A stretch of DNA of 19,355 nt from an uncultured Clostridia bacterium (GTDB taxonomy: Bacteria > Bacillota > Clostridia > TANB77 > CAG-508), in the NCBI GenBank assembly GCA_948585895.1, contig CAPBNZ010000034.1, positions 1-19,355 on the forward strand. Direction: 5' to 3'. Below, in pieces: positions 1 to 7,086 of this stretch. A model generated the notes under the pieces. It worked only from the letters and a program-made list of their open reading frames with translations, searched no databases and was not told where the DNA came from. A program made the position numbers and the translations under genes. The number at the start of each line of letters is the position of its first letter. Within the stretch, counting starts at the first letter, position 1.

Positions 1-73
1 TTAAATGGGGACAAATAAATGTCCCCATTTAAACCCGGAACCCTTGGTCCTTTAAACCTGGAACCCTTGGTCC
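1..73. repeat. Hairpin plus 23-bp tandem repeat of the TTTAAATGGGGACA element family
   Basis: Positions 1-13 and 20-32 form a perfect 13-bp inverted repeat (TTAAATGGGGACA and its complement) around a 6-base loop; the left arm may be cut by the window edge. It runs into two adjacent 23-base copies, 28-50 and 51-73, that differ at one base and share the core GGAACCCTTGGTCC. The inner arm and the CCGGAACC block match the terminal inverted repeats of the 201-bp element at 16244-16444, so this is a shorter relative whose interior has shrunk to six bases. Its position downstream of the spore protein gene on the minus strand could let it act as a terminator, but it has no clear U-tract. Being a non-coding mobile repeat is an inference from the family resemblance. 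Confidence 0.75.
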
Positions 74-119
74 TCCCTTAATCCTTTTCGTCCTTCTTGT
101 TTTTTTGAAATTCAATTGT

Positions 120-302
120 TTATAAACTTCTTTCATATAAGTCTTTAATAAAAACATCTTTTTCTTCAAAATTATCAATAAATCCTACTTTAGCCATTTG
201 TTTATTCTCATTAATTCCTTGAATCCAAACATTCCTTTCGCCATAATAGATATCAAATTTTTCATCATTATTTAAAATTATATTCATTCTTTCCAAATCC
301 AT
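120..302 (-). CDS. sspH: Small acid-soluble spore protein, H-type
   Basis: A 60-residue protein that fits the SspH family (about 59 residues in Bacillus). It begins MDLERMNIILNN, has the characteristic aromatic/VWI block (IYYGERNVWIQGI, residues about 18-30), an AKVGF segment and an acidic end with FIKDLYE. In Bacillus, H-type SASPs are minor proteins made in the forespore; a DNA-binding role like that of the alpha/beta SASPs is not established. The start is fixed by an AAGGAGGT ribosome binding site just upstream of ATG (302-300). The gene stands alone and is divergent from the kinase gene. It is the best evidence in the window that the organism makes endospores. I did not recognise a sigma-G promoter. 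It contains no CGG codon. The family call is fairly firm. Confidence 0.85.
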   Translation of the reverse strand: MDLERMNIILNNDEKFDIYYGERNVWIQGINENKQMAKVGFIDNFEEKDVFIKDLYERSL

Positions 303-364
303 AAACTAAACCTCCTTATATCATTATTAAAAGTATATCCATGAAAAATAAATTTATAACAAAT

Positions 365-393
365 TTGACTTATATTTTTTTTTAAGGTAAAAT
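365..393 (+). promoter_or_regulatory. Sigma-A promoter of the nucleoside kinase-like / RNHCP operon
   Basis: A -35 box TTGACT (365-370) and a -10 box TAAAAT (388-393) are separated by 17 bases, ahead of an AAAAGGAGGA ribosome binding site (431-440) and the ATG at 447. Confidence 0.7.
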
Positions 394-446
394 AACAGAG
401 CCAAAAGGAAATTAAACTTTTATCACAGTTAAAAGGAGGAAATTTT

Positions 447-2087
447 ATGAAGATACGATACAAAGATAAAATTATAGAAGTAGAAGAACAAATAACCATA
501 CAAGACTTATTCGAGGAAGAAATAGAAAAAAGGAAATATCCTGTTATAGGAGCAATTTTTAATAATCAATATGTAAATTTAAGTTATGTGCTAAAGGAAG
601 AAGGAGAAGTTAAATTAATTGATATTTCTTCTAAAGAAGGAACTAAAATTTATAGAAGAACGATTATTTACATTTTAGGGAAAGCATTAGAAAAAGTATG
701 TCCAAACAGAAAGATGATTGTAAATTATCAGTTACCAAATTCTATGTTTTGTGAAATAGAAGAAATGAAAATTACAGAAGAGCTAATACAAGAGTTAAAT
801 AATGAAATGCACCAGATTGTAAAAAAAGATTTAGAGATAAAACAAGTCATTATGACACGAAAGGAAGCGGAAAGATTCTATCAAGAAAATGATATATCAA
901 AAGGAAGATTGCAATTGGATTTACAAGATAACAAAGAAATTTTTATGTATTATTGTGAAAACTATTACAATTATTGTTATGGAACGATTGCGAATCGAAC
1001 AGGTGTTACAAAGATATTTGAAATTATAAAATATGATGACGGATTTTTAGTAAGATACCCTAGTTCATCAAAACCAGAACAATTACCTAAATTAATCCAA
1101 ACAAAAAAATTAGCTTGGGCATTAAATGAATATGACGACATTCACAAAATTTTAGACGTTAATACAGTATATAAATTAAACAAAGCAGTTGAAGAAGATA
1201 CTATTCAAGATATTATTATGTTAGATGAAGCATTACATGAAAAAAAGATTGCTAATATAGCAGATGAAATAGCAAAAAGTAGAAATGTAAAAATGGTATT
1301 AATAGCAGGACCATCTTCATCTGGAAAAACAACCTTTGCACAAAGATTAGGAATCCAGTTAAGAATCAATCGAATAAAACCAGTAACTATTTCTGTTGAT
1401 AACTATTTTGTAGAAAGAAAAAATACACCAAGAGACAAAAATGGAAACTATGATTTTGAATGCATTGAAGCAATTGATTTAAATTTATTTAATGACCATT
1501 TAACAAGATTGTTAAATGGGGAAGAAGTGGAAATACCAGAATTTGATTTTCATGTTGGAACCAAAAGATACAATGGCAAAAAGTTAAAATTGGAATCAGA
1601 CCAAGTATTAGTAATTGAAGGAATTCATTGCCTAAATGATAAATTAACCAGTAAAATAGAAAAAGACCAAAAATATAAAATATATATCAGTGCATTAACT
1701 GTATTAAATATGGATCGATACAATAGGATTTCAACAACAGATACAAGGCTAGTAAGAAGAATCGTAAGAGATTATCAATTTAGAGGATATGATGCAAAGC
1801 ATACAATTGCTACTTGGCATATGGTAAACAATGGAGAGGAGAAAAACATATTTCCATATCAAGAAGAAGCCAATAGCATCTTTAATACGTCTTTAATTTA
1901 TGAATTAGGAGTATTAAAAGGCGTAGTATTGCCATTACTACAAGAAATTAAGCAGGAAGAACCAGAATATGCTGAAGCCAAAAGGTTAATGGATATGCTA
2001 AAATACTTTGAGACAATACCAGCAGAATATGTACCAACTAACTCATTGCTAAAAGAATTTTTAGGTGGAGGCAATTTTAAGTATTAG
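447..2087 (+). CDS. TGS/SAD-like domains fused to uridine kinase-like P-loop nucleoside kinase
   Basis: A 546-residue protein of the clostridial class usually annotated as nucleoside kinase. Three parts can be seen. The first 60 or so residues are ubiquitin-like (TGS type, beginning MKIRYKDKIIEVEEQITI). Residues about 60-215 resemble the second additional domain of threonyl-tRNA synthetase. Residues about 265-520 are a uridine kinase/phosphoribulokinase-type P-loop domain with GPSSSGKTTF (from residue 288), the SVDNYF motif and VIEGIHCLND. Uridine kinases phosphorylate uridine or cytidine with ATP or GTP; the real substrate of these fusion proteins is not known, and the synthetase-like front end suggests a link to nucleotides or tRNA. 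Length is normal for the class. The start is supported by an AAAAGGAGGA site 6 bases upstream. The RNHCP gene follows after 10 bases, probably in one operon. Its two CGG trinucleotides (868, 1040) are both out of frame. Confidence 0.85.
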   Translation: MKIRYKDKIIEVEEQITIQDLFEEEIEKRKYPVIGAIFNNQYVNLSYVLKEEGEVKLIDISSKEGTKIYRRTIIYILGKALEKVCPNRKMIVNYQLPNSMFCEIEEMKITEELIQELNNEMHQIVKKDLEIKQVIMTRKEAERFYQENDISKGRLQLDLQDNKEIFMYYCENYYNYCYGTIANRTGVTKIFEIIKYDDGFLVRYPSSSKPEQLPKLIQTKKLAWALNEYDDIHKILDVNTVYKLNKAVEEDTIQDIIMLDEALHEKKIANIADEIAKSRNVKMVLIAGPSSSGKTTFAQRLGIQLRINRIKPVTISVDNYFVERKNTPRDKNGNYDFECIEAIDLNLFNDHLTRLLNGEEVEIPEFDFHVGTKRYNGKKLKLESDQVLVIEGIHCLNDKLTSKIEKDQKYKIYISALTVLNMDRYNRISTTDTRLVRRIVRDYQFRGYDAKHTIATWHMVNNGEEKNIFPYQEEANSIFNTSLIYELGVLKGVVLPLLQEIKQEEPEYAEAKRLMDMLKYFETIPAEYVPTNSLLKEFLGGGNFKY

Positions 2088-2097
2088 GGAGAGAAAT

Positions 2098-2412
2098 ATG
2101 CAAAAAGGAAATTTTGTTGAAATTGATGAAGAATTTATATGTGACAATTGTGGAAAAGAAGTACCAAAATTAGGATATTCTTGTAGAAATCACTGTCCAC
2201 ATTGTTTGCATTCTAAACATGTAGATAAAAATCCAGGAGATAGAGAAGAACAATGCCACGGAGATTTAGAACCTGTTAGTTTAGATTTAGATGGAAAAAA
2301 GGGATATGTAATTATTTTTCGATGTAAAAAATGTGGTGCAATTCGAAGAAATAAAGCAGCAAAGGATGATAATATAGATGTAATCATTGATTTAAGTAGA
2401 AAGCAAATCTAA
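2098..2412 (+). CDS. RNHCP-domain zinc-binding protein
   Basis: A 104-residue protein matching the RNHCP domain family, named for the RNHCP motif that is present here at residues 30-34. Four Cys pairs or singles are visible: C15-x2-C18 in the CDNCGKEVP segment, C29 and C33-x2-C36 in SCRNHCPHC, C53 in QCHGDLEP, and C76-x2-C79 in FRCKKCG. The HVDKNPGDR block (41-49) is also typical. The cysteines suggest zinc binding; the function of the family is unknown to me. I chose the ATG at 2098 over an upstream in-frame ATG at 2065, which lies inside the kinase gene, because GGGAGAG sits just before 2098 and the family begins near there. It is cotranscribed with the kinase gene and ends at a strong hairpin. 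Confidence 0.85.
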   Translation: MQKGNFVEIDEEFICDNCGKEVPKLGYSCRNHCPHCLHSKHVDKNPGDREEQCHGDLEPVSLDLDGKKGYVIIFRCKKCGAIRRNKAAKDDNIDVIIDLSRKQI

Positions 2413-2433
2413 AAGAAGTTAAGTAAATGTAAC

Positions 2434-2467
2434 AAATTGCCAAAAAGTTTATCCTTTTTGGCAATTT
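2434..2467. terminator. Bidirectional terminator between convergent genes
   Basis: A perfect 14-bp stem (AAATTGCCAAAAAG at 2434-2447 and its complement at 2454-2467) encloses a 6-base loop. It lies between the stop of the RNHCP gene (2412) and the stop of the convergent U32 gene (2484). The A-rich and T-rich flanks fit use from both sides. Confidence 0.75.
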
Positions 2468-2483
2468 AAAGCTATTAATTTGC

Positions 2484-4960
2484 TTAAATTTGTCGATTTA
2501 AGTTTCCATTGGTATATAATTTTCCTTCTAAACGTTTTCCATCTTTTATTGTTTCAACAATCGAATTAATTTCTGAAATGTTTTCCTCTAAAATGTCAAT
2601 TCTAGCATAGTTAATAGAAAAATCTTGAGGAGAAATTGAAGTGATTTTGCTATTATATAATGTAGTTACTGTTTGAATATTATCGGGTATAAGCGGAAAA
2701 TTCATATTTAGTCTGTCTTTTAAATAGTAAGAATGATTGCTTTGACAAGGAGCATTACAAGCAGGAAAACATTTATCTGTTTCACCGAAGTAAACAATAA
2801 TTCATATTAAGTAAAGGAATTCTTCCATATACAATTAATTCTTTTTGTAAGTAATTATAATCGCATAAGGAATGAATGGTACTTTTATCCAATTCTGGTG
2901 ATAAAGTAAAGCGACTAATTCCTAGTCTTTTTAATGTCAAAACAGTATGAGAGTTAGAAACATTAAAAGTATAATTCGTAACTAATTTAAAATACTTATC
3001 TAAATCAGTAAATAAATCATTTAATAATTTAATATTACAGATATTAGAAATTACAAAACCTCTAATTTCATATTTTTTAACGGAACTTTCAGCATTAGCA
3101 AAAAATAAATTTTTATAATTTCCCCTAATAATAGTTGGCATATAAATATAAGTGTCAAAATTTTTACTTAAAACTTTTAATATCTTTTCATATTTTTTAT
3201 TCACAAAGAATTTTAAAGGGATATAAATATTATCTATTTCATGGCTTAATTTAGAATAATCAAAATTAAGATTGATATAATTTAATAAAACAGATATTTT
3301 AACAGATTGCATTTTGGCAAAATCTTTATCATTTTTTACATAATTTCTCATATTGGATAATATATTATCTTTCATTGGATAAAGATTATTAGTAGTAGAA
3401 GGTTCTTCTGAGCAATTTCGAAAACAATGGGAAATTGCATAATCTTGGACTTGTTCAAGAGACTTTCTACGAAGTTCATTTAAGCTACTTAATTTAGAAA
3501 TAAAAACATTATCATCTAAATCAATCTTAATATGTTTGAAATGATAAGGAGTAGAAGCGGTTTTGCTTATTTGATTTCTTATCGTTTCTTTTTCTAAAGG
3601 TTTATTTTTAGCATCAATAGGTAGTACATTTAATTCATATTGAATGTTTAAATTACGATATAGTTTGATAGAATTAGCAGGTGTAATGTGAATGGAAATA
3701 GGTAAACCTTTTTTAACAGTAACTTTGCAGTTTAAAGGTATTTTTCTATTTTCTTTTTGGTAGCTATTTTTAGCAAAGGAAGATAATTCTTTAGAAGACA
3801 TTTTATAAATTTTATCATTGCAAGAAATATTTCCTTTCATTCTTCCAATTGTAACCACTTGACCAATGCTGGTTTCTAAAATATTCTTGTCATTTTCCAT
3901 CAGTTCAGAAATAGTATAGGAACCAGTTTCATTTTCTAAGGAAATAGTATCACCAATTTGAATAGGTTCTCTTAATTTTACAGTAAGTAATCCTCTATTT
4001 TTATTGTAACTCTGCACGTTACCTAAAAATAAGCCCATATTATTAGGTTTTTCTTTAAAAACTAAGTTTTTGTTTGGTTCATTATCCAAATGTCCAGAAG
4101 AAGACATACCACGATTAAACACTTGTAATAATGCTTTTTTATCAGACTCTTCCACTATATAAGGATTATTTGACAGAGCTAAGTTTAGATATTTTCTATA
4201 AATTCTGGTAACAGTTGCCACATATTCAGGAGACTTCATTCTACCTTCAATTTTTAGGCAATTCACACCTGCTTGTATAAAAGCAGGAATGTAATCCAGA
4301 CTACATAAATCACGAGTGCTAAGCAGATAACCAGAGTTAATTTTTTTATTATTTTCAAATAAGTCATAAGGAAGTCTACAAGGCTGAGCACATTTTCCAC
4401 GGTTTCCAGAGCGACCGACCTATCATACTAGAAAAAAGACATTGTCCAGAATAAGAAATGCATAAAGCACCATGTGCAAAACATTCAATTTCAATATTTG
4501 TATTTTTACAAATATAATCAATTTCATCAATAGAAAGTTCACGTGCAAGTACCACTCTTTTAAATCCAAGTTCTTGTAATTCCAAAGCACCATTTAAGTT
4601 ATGGACAGTCATTTGTGTACTGCCATGAATTGGTAAATCTGGAAAGGACTTAATTAATTGGTTTGCGAATCCTAAGTCTTGAACAATAATACTATCGATG
4701 CCATATAGGTAAGCGGTTTTTGCTATATGAAAAGCAACATCAAATTCGTCATTTTTGATAAGAGTATTTAAAGTTAAATTAGTTTTTACACCACGAATTT
4801 TAGCATAATGAATGGCTTTTTTTAAATCCTCTAAATTAAAATTATGAGCAAAAGCCCTAGCACTAAACATATCAGCCCCAAAATAAACACTATCTGCACC
4901 ATTTTGAACAGCAGCTTTTAAACATTCAAAATCACCAACAGGTGAAAGTAATTCTATCAT
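2484..4960 (-). CDS. U32-family peptidase / RNA hydroxylase-like protein, read through two +1 frameshifts at CGG
   Basis: Read as one gene, this gives 824 residues of the long peptidase U32 class with a C-terminal extension. It opens MIELLSPVGDFECLKAA and NGADSVYFGADMFSARAF. Family members include RlhA and TrhP, which hydroxylate 23S rRNA C2501 or tRNA U34, and are thought to hold an Fe-S cluster; which role applies here is open. The likely cysteine ligands lie in ECFAHGALC, SGQC, GKCAQPC and, near the end, CFPACNAPC. The reading frame breaks twice, at CGG with first base 4417 (codon 182) and 2787 (codon 725). Skipping the C restores MIG-GRSGNRGKCAQPC and NYCLL-GETDKC. Unshifted products would lose the second half of the cysteine set. 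The start is uncertain: ATG 4960 fits family N-termini, with AAAGGA 12 bases upstream; 4972 and 4999 are also in frame. No other CGG codon occurs in the gene. Confidence 0.85.
2785..2787 (-). other. +1 frameshift site CUU-CGG-U (U32 gene, distal)
   Basis: On the minus strand the codons run TTA CTT CGG TGA: the frame stops directly after CGG. Skipping the C at 2787 gives CTT GGT GAA ACA, that is Leu-Gly-Glu-Thr, and opens 100 codons to the real end of the gene at 2484, including the CFPACNAPC cysteine cluster and the KDRLNMNFPLI segment. This is the clearest of the six sites because the unshifted ribosome meets UGA as the next codon. Whether the shift is P-site slippage, out-of-frame entry of tRNA-Gly, or decoding of a four-base codon cannot be told from sequence. 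Confidence 0.88.
4415..4417 (-). other. +1 frameshift site GGU-CGG-U (U32 gene, proximal)
   Basis: The minus-strand codons run ATG ATA GGT CGG TCG CTC TGG. Skipping the C at 4417 gives ATG ATA GGT GGT CGC TCT GGA AAC CGT GGA, or MIGGRSGNRG, the conserved U32 signature, followed by KCAQPCRLPYDL. Unshifted translation reads LWKPWKMCSAL and stops at 4378-4376. CGGU and ACCG 14 bases later could pair weakly, but no such element is shared by all sites. Confidence 0.9.
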
Positions 4961-5001
4961 TATAAATTTCATTCCTTTCTCACTTGGCTTTAAAGGCACA
5001 C

Positions 5002-5034
5002 GTAGTTATAAAAGAAATATTCCTTTATAACTAC
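5002..5034 (-). promoter_or_regulatory. Palindrome in the 5' leader of the U32 gene
   Basis: GTAGTTATAAA (5002-5012) and TTTATAACTAC (5024-5034) form an 11-bp inverted repeat around an 11-base centre, between the U32 promoter and start codon. Its position fits an operator or an RNA hairpin in the leader. It is A/T-rich and has no U-tract, so a terminator is less likely. No regulator can be named. Confidence 0.5.
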
Positions 5035-5052
5035 ATTCCTTTTTTCATTTAT

Positions 5053-5061
5053 ATTGTATCA
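5053..5061 (-). promoter_or_regulatory. Extended -10 promoter for the U32 gene
   Basis: On the minus strand the sequence is TGATACAAT, an extended -10 (TGn then TACAAT at 5058-5053), about 95 bases upstream of ATG 4960. I see no good -35 box, as is common with extended -10 promoters. The divergent gene's promoter carries the same TGATACAAT string. Confidence 0.5.
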
Positions 5062-5100
5062 TAAAAATGGAAGAAAAAGTAGAAATAAATAGAAATTTAG

Positions 5101-5129
5101 TTGACGAAAAAAAAGCCAAATGATACAAT
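5101..5129 (+). promoter_or_regulatory. Sigma-A promoter of the cadherin-like surface protein
   Basis: TTGACG (5101-5106), 17 bases, then TACAAT (5124-5129), preceded by TG one base upstream of the -10. The ribosome binding site GGGAGGA and the ATG at 5163 follow. Confidence 0.75.
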
Positions 5130-5162
5130 GAACATATTAGAGAAATAAGGGAGGAATTAGTA

Positions 5163-6425
5163 ATGCAAGCAAAAGATCAAACAGAAGAAAAAATCAAAAA
5201 AATTCAAAACGTATTATGTATTATTATACTTAGTTGTTGCATTTTATTTGGATTATTAAGTGTTGAAAATCAGGCAGTTGATGAACAAACTGAAAATAAT
5301 CCAACAAATGAAGTAACAGGGAAACAAGACAATGGAGAAAATCAAACAAATCAAAGTAACATCATTCCAGAAGAGACAAACAACAACAATAGTAATACAT
5401 CAACCAATCAGCCGAAAGCAACTCCTATACCATCTAATGTAGGAGGAAATAATAGAAATCCAATTAATAGAACTGTAGCAAAATCAGATAATGCAAATTT
5501 AAGTGACTTAGGTATTACACCACATGATTTCTCAGGTTTTAAATATGCAATAACTTCTTATGAAATTACAGTGCCAGAAGACACAGAATCGGTAGTAGTT
5601 TATGCAAAAGCACAAGATGGAAAAGCACAAGTAGCAGGAACTGGAGAAAAAAAGTTAGAAAAAGGTGAAAATAAAATAGAAGTAATTGTTACAGCAGAAA
5701 GTGGAAACAAGAAAGTGTATACAATTAATATTATTCGAGAAATACAACAAGAAGAGGAACAACAAACAAATGAAGAAGAAAATCAAATAAATGGATTAGT
5801 TAAACTAAAAATTGGAAACCTAAGTCTATCTCCGCAATTTACCACAGATATATATGAATATACAGTAAAATATATAGGTGAAGATACTAAATTAAATATT
5901 AAGGCAGAGCCTACTAATGATAATTATGTTGTCGAAATAGTTGGAAATGAAAACCTAAAAGAAGGAGAAAACATTATTACAATATTAGTATCAAAAGAAA
6001 ATGGAGATAATGTAGCAACTTATCAAATCACAGTAAATAAAAGTTTAGTAGATGAAGAAGCGATAGCAAGGGAGGAAGCACAAAAAATGGAACAACAAAA
6101 AAAAATAATATTAGTAAGTGTAATAGTAGGTATTATTATTTTAGCAATTATAGTATTTGCAATAATAAAACGTAGAAAAAATAGAAGACTAGCAGAAGAA
6201 TTTGAAGAAGACTATTATGATGAAGAAGATTATGATAAACAAAATTCAATGAATTATGAAGAAAGCATAGAAGAAGAATATTATGATGACTATGAAGAAG
6301 AGCAAATAGAGGAATTACCAAAAGAAGAGTTAAAGAAAAGATTTTTTGATAAGGATAAAGAAGAATATGCTGAACAATATGAAGAAATAAAAAAGAAAAA
6401 ACATAAAGGGAAAAGATTCAAATAA
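5163..6425 (+). CDS. Bitopic membrane protein with two cadherin-like beta-sandwich domains
   Basis: A 420-residue protein with a hydrophobic segment at residues about 17-34 (a signal or anchor), a Asn/Thr/Gln-rich linker to about 110, and two related domains of the cadherin-like beta-sandwich type at about 112-192 and 212-294. Both repeats share the pattern L-x-L-x-I-x-P/T, then YEITVP or YEYTV, then LKEGEN/LEKGENKI and a YxI/xI end strand. A second membrane segment lies at 314-335, followed by KRRKNRR and an 80-residue tail dominated by D, E, Y and K. The predicted topology places the beta-sandwich domains outside and the acidic tail inside, suggesting a cell-surface or wall-associated role. 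I do not recognise a named gene. The start has a GGGAGGA site. Transcription ends at the hairpin at 6431-6461. Confidence 0.8.
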   Translation: MQAKDQTEEKIKKIQNVLCIIILSCCILFGLLSVENQAVDEQTENNPTNEVTGKQDNGENQTNQSNIIPEETNNNNSNTSTNQPKATPIPSNVGGNNRNPINRTVAKSDNANLSDLGITPHDFSGFKYAITSYEITVPEDTESVVVYAKAQDGKAQVAGTGEKKLEKGENKIEVIVTAESGNKKVYTINIIREIQQEEEQQTNEEENQINGLVKLKIGNLSLSPQFTTDIYEYTVKYIGEDTKLNIKAEPTNDNYVVEIVGNENLKEGENIITILVSKENGDNVATYQITVNKSLVDEEAIAREEAQKMEQQKKIILVSVIVGIIILAIIVFAIIKRRKNRRLAEEFEEDYYDEEDYDKQNSMNYEESIEEEYYDDYEEEQIEELPKEELKKRFFDKDKEEYAEQYEEIKKKKHKGKRFK

Positions 6426-6430
6426 AAAAG

Positions 6431-6461
6431 AAAACTCCCTTAGTTAGTATAAGGGAGTTTT
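6431..6461. terminator. Terminator shared by two convergent genes
   Basis: AAAACTCCCTTA (6431-6442) pairs perfectly with TAAGGGAGTTTT (6450-6461) around a 7-base loop, six bases after the stop of the cadherin-like gene. The A-run on the left and T-run on the right let it serve the minus-strand small peptide gene as well. Confidence 0.85.
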
Positions 6462-6476
6462 GCTTCTAGAAAAGGA

Positions 6477-6590
6477 TTAGCAACATCCTCCTCTATTACC
6501 ACCACAACAACAGCAAATTAATAATATAAGGATTATAATCCAGCAACAATCATCACCAAATCCAAATCCGCATCCTCTATTTTCTGGCAT
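6477..6590 (-). CDS. 37-residue Cys/Gly-rich membrane peptide (YjcZ-like)
   Basis: A short gene encoding MPENRGCGFGFGDDCCWI, a hydrophobic stretch IIILILLI, then a run of four cysteines and GGNRGGCC. A good ribosome binding site (AAAGGGGG about 8 bases before ATG at 6590-6588) and a terminator just after the stop support expression. The layout, a Gly-rich head followed by a short hydrophobic core, recalls the small YjcZ-type sporulation peptides of Bacilli and Clostridia, but the nine cysteines in 37 residues are unusual. Function is unknown: a spore-coat or membrane peptide is a guess from the resemblance and the spore-forming host. Confidence 0.7.
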   Translation of the reverse strand: MPENRGCGFGFGDDCCWIIILILLICCCCGGNRGGCC

Positions 6591-7052
6591 AGTCTAGACC
6601 CCCTTTCATAAAGAAATATGTTCGATATCATTTTTCTTTTGTTTGTTTTCCTTTGTATGATATATAATATGTGGAAGGCAGAAATGTGTTACAAAAGAAT
6701 AAAAAAATTTTAAAAATGACCACAAACAATGGAAGAGTAAGATGGTAGGTATTATCATATGCATGATGAAACAAGGAAAAAAGCAATAAATTTGAATATA
6801 GATAATTTAATAATCTTACAAGATGGAGACATTTTAAATTTGTAAAAGTATTAGATTAAAAATTATGGTAAAATAAAAAATTTAGACCTTGAAGTAGAAT
6901 ACGCAAGGTCTTTCTTATTGTATAGAAAAATATATTTTCAGGAAATTTCTATTAGGTTTTCGCAGAAGAAAAAAACACATTTTTCCATTTATACAATTAG
7001 TTAAACCATTATTTAAATTTTTATATATTTGCTTTTATCCTATAAAAAAATA
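6591..7052. other. Intergenic region, possibly with a short transcript (6663-6916)
   Basis: This gap before polC has no long gene. A TATAAT at 6663-6668 with TTGTTT 18 bases upstream is a weak promoter candidate. Downstream, an ATG at 6759 opens 28 codons (MHDETRKKAINLNIDNLI and on to a stop at 6845) with only a weak TAGGT upstream, followed by the hairpin at 6884-6911. The arrangement could be a small RNA or a tiny peptide gene. I see no other structure here. Confidence 0.3.
6884..6916 (+). terminator. Probable terminator upstream of polC
   Basis: AGACCTTG (6884-6891) pairs with CAAGGTCT (6904-6911) around a 12-base loop, followed by a short T-rich run. It isolates polC from whatever is transcribed upstream. 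Confidence 0.55.
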
Positions 7053-7061
7053 TGATATAAT
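7053..7061 (+). promoter_or_regulatory. Extended -10 promoter of polC
   Basis: TGATATAAT (TGn at 7053-7055, TATAAT at 7056-7061) lies 25 bases before the polC ATG, with the ribosome binding site AAAGGAGAG in between. No convincing -35 box is seen, so this is a moderate call. Confidence 0.5.
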
Positions 7062-7086
7062 TAAAAAATCAAAGGAGAGAAAAAGG

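Noticed and set aside
1..73. CRISPR-like array at the window start
   Set aside because: There are only two 23-base copies, directly adjacent with no spacers, and they match the inverted-repeat family.
2065..2097. Upstream in-frame ATG for the RNHCP gene
   Set aside because: It lies within the kinase gene and has no ribosome binding site; the family begins close to ATG 2098.
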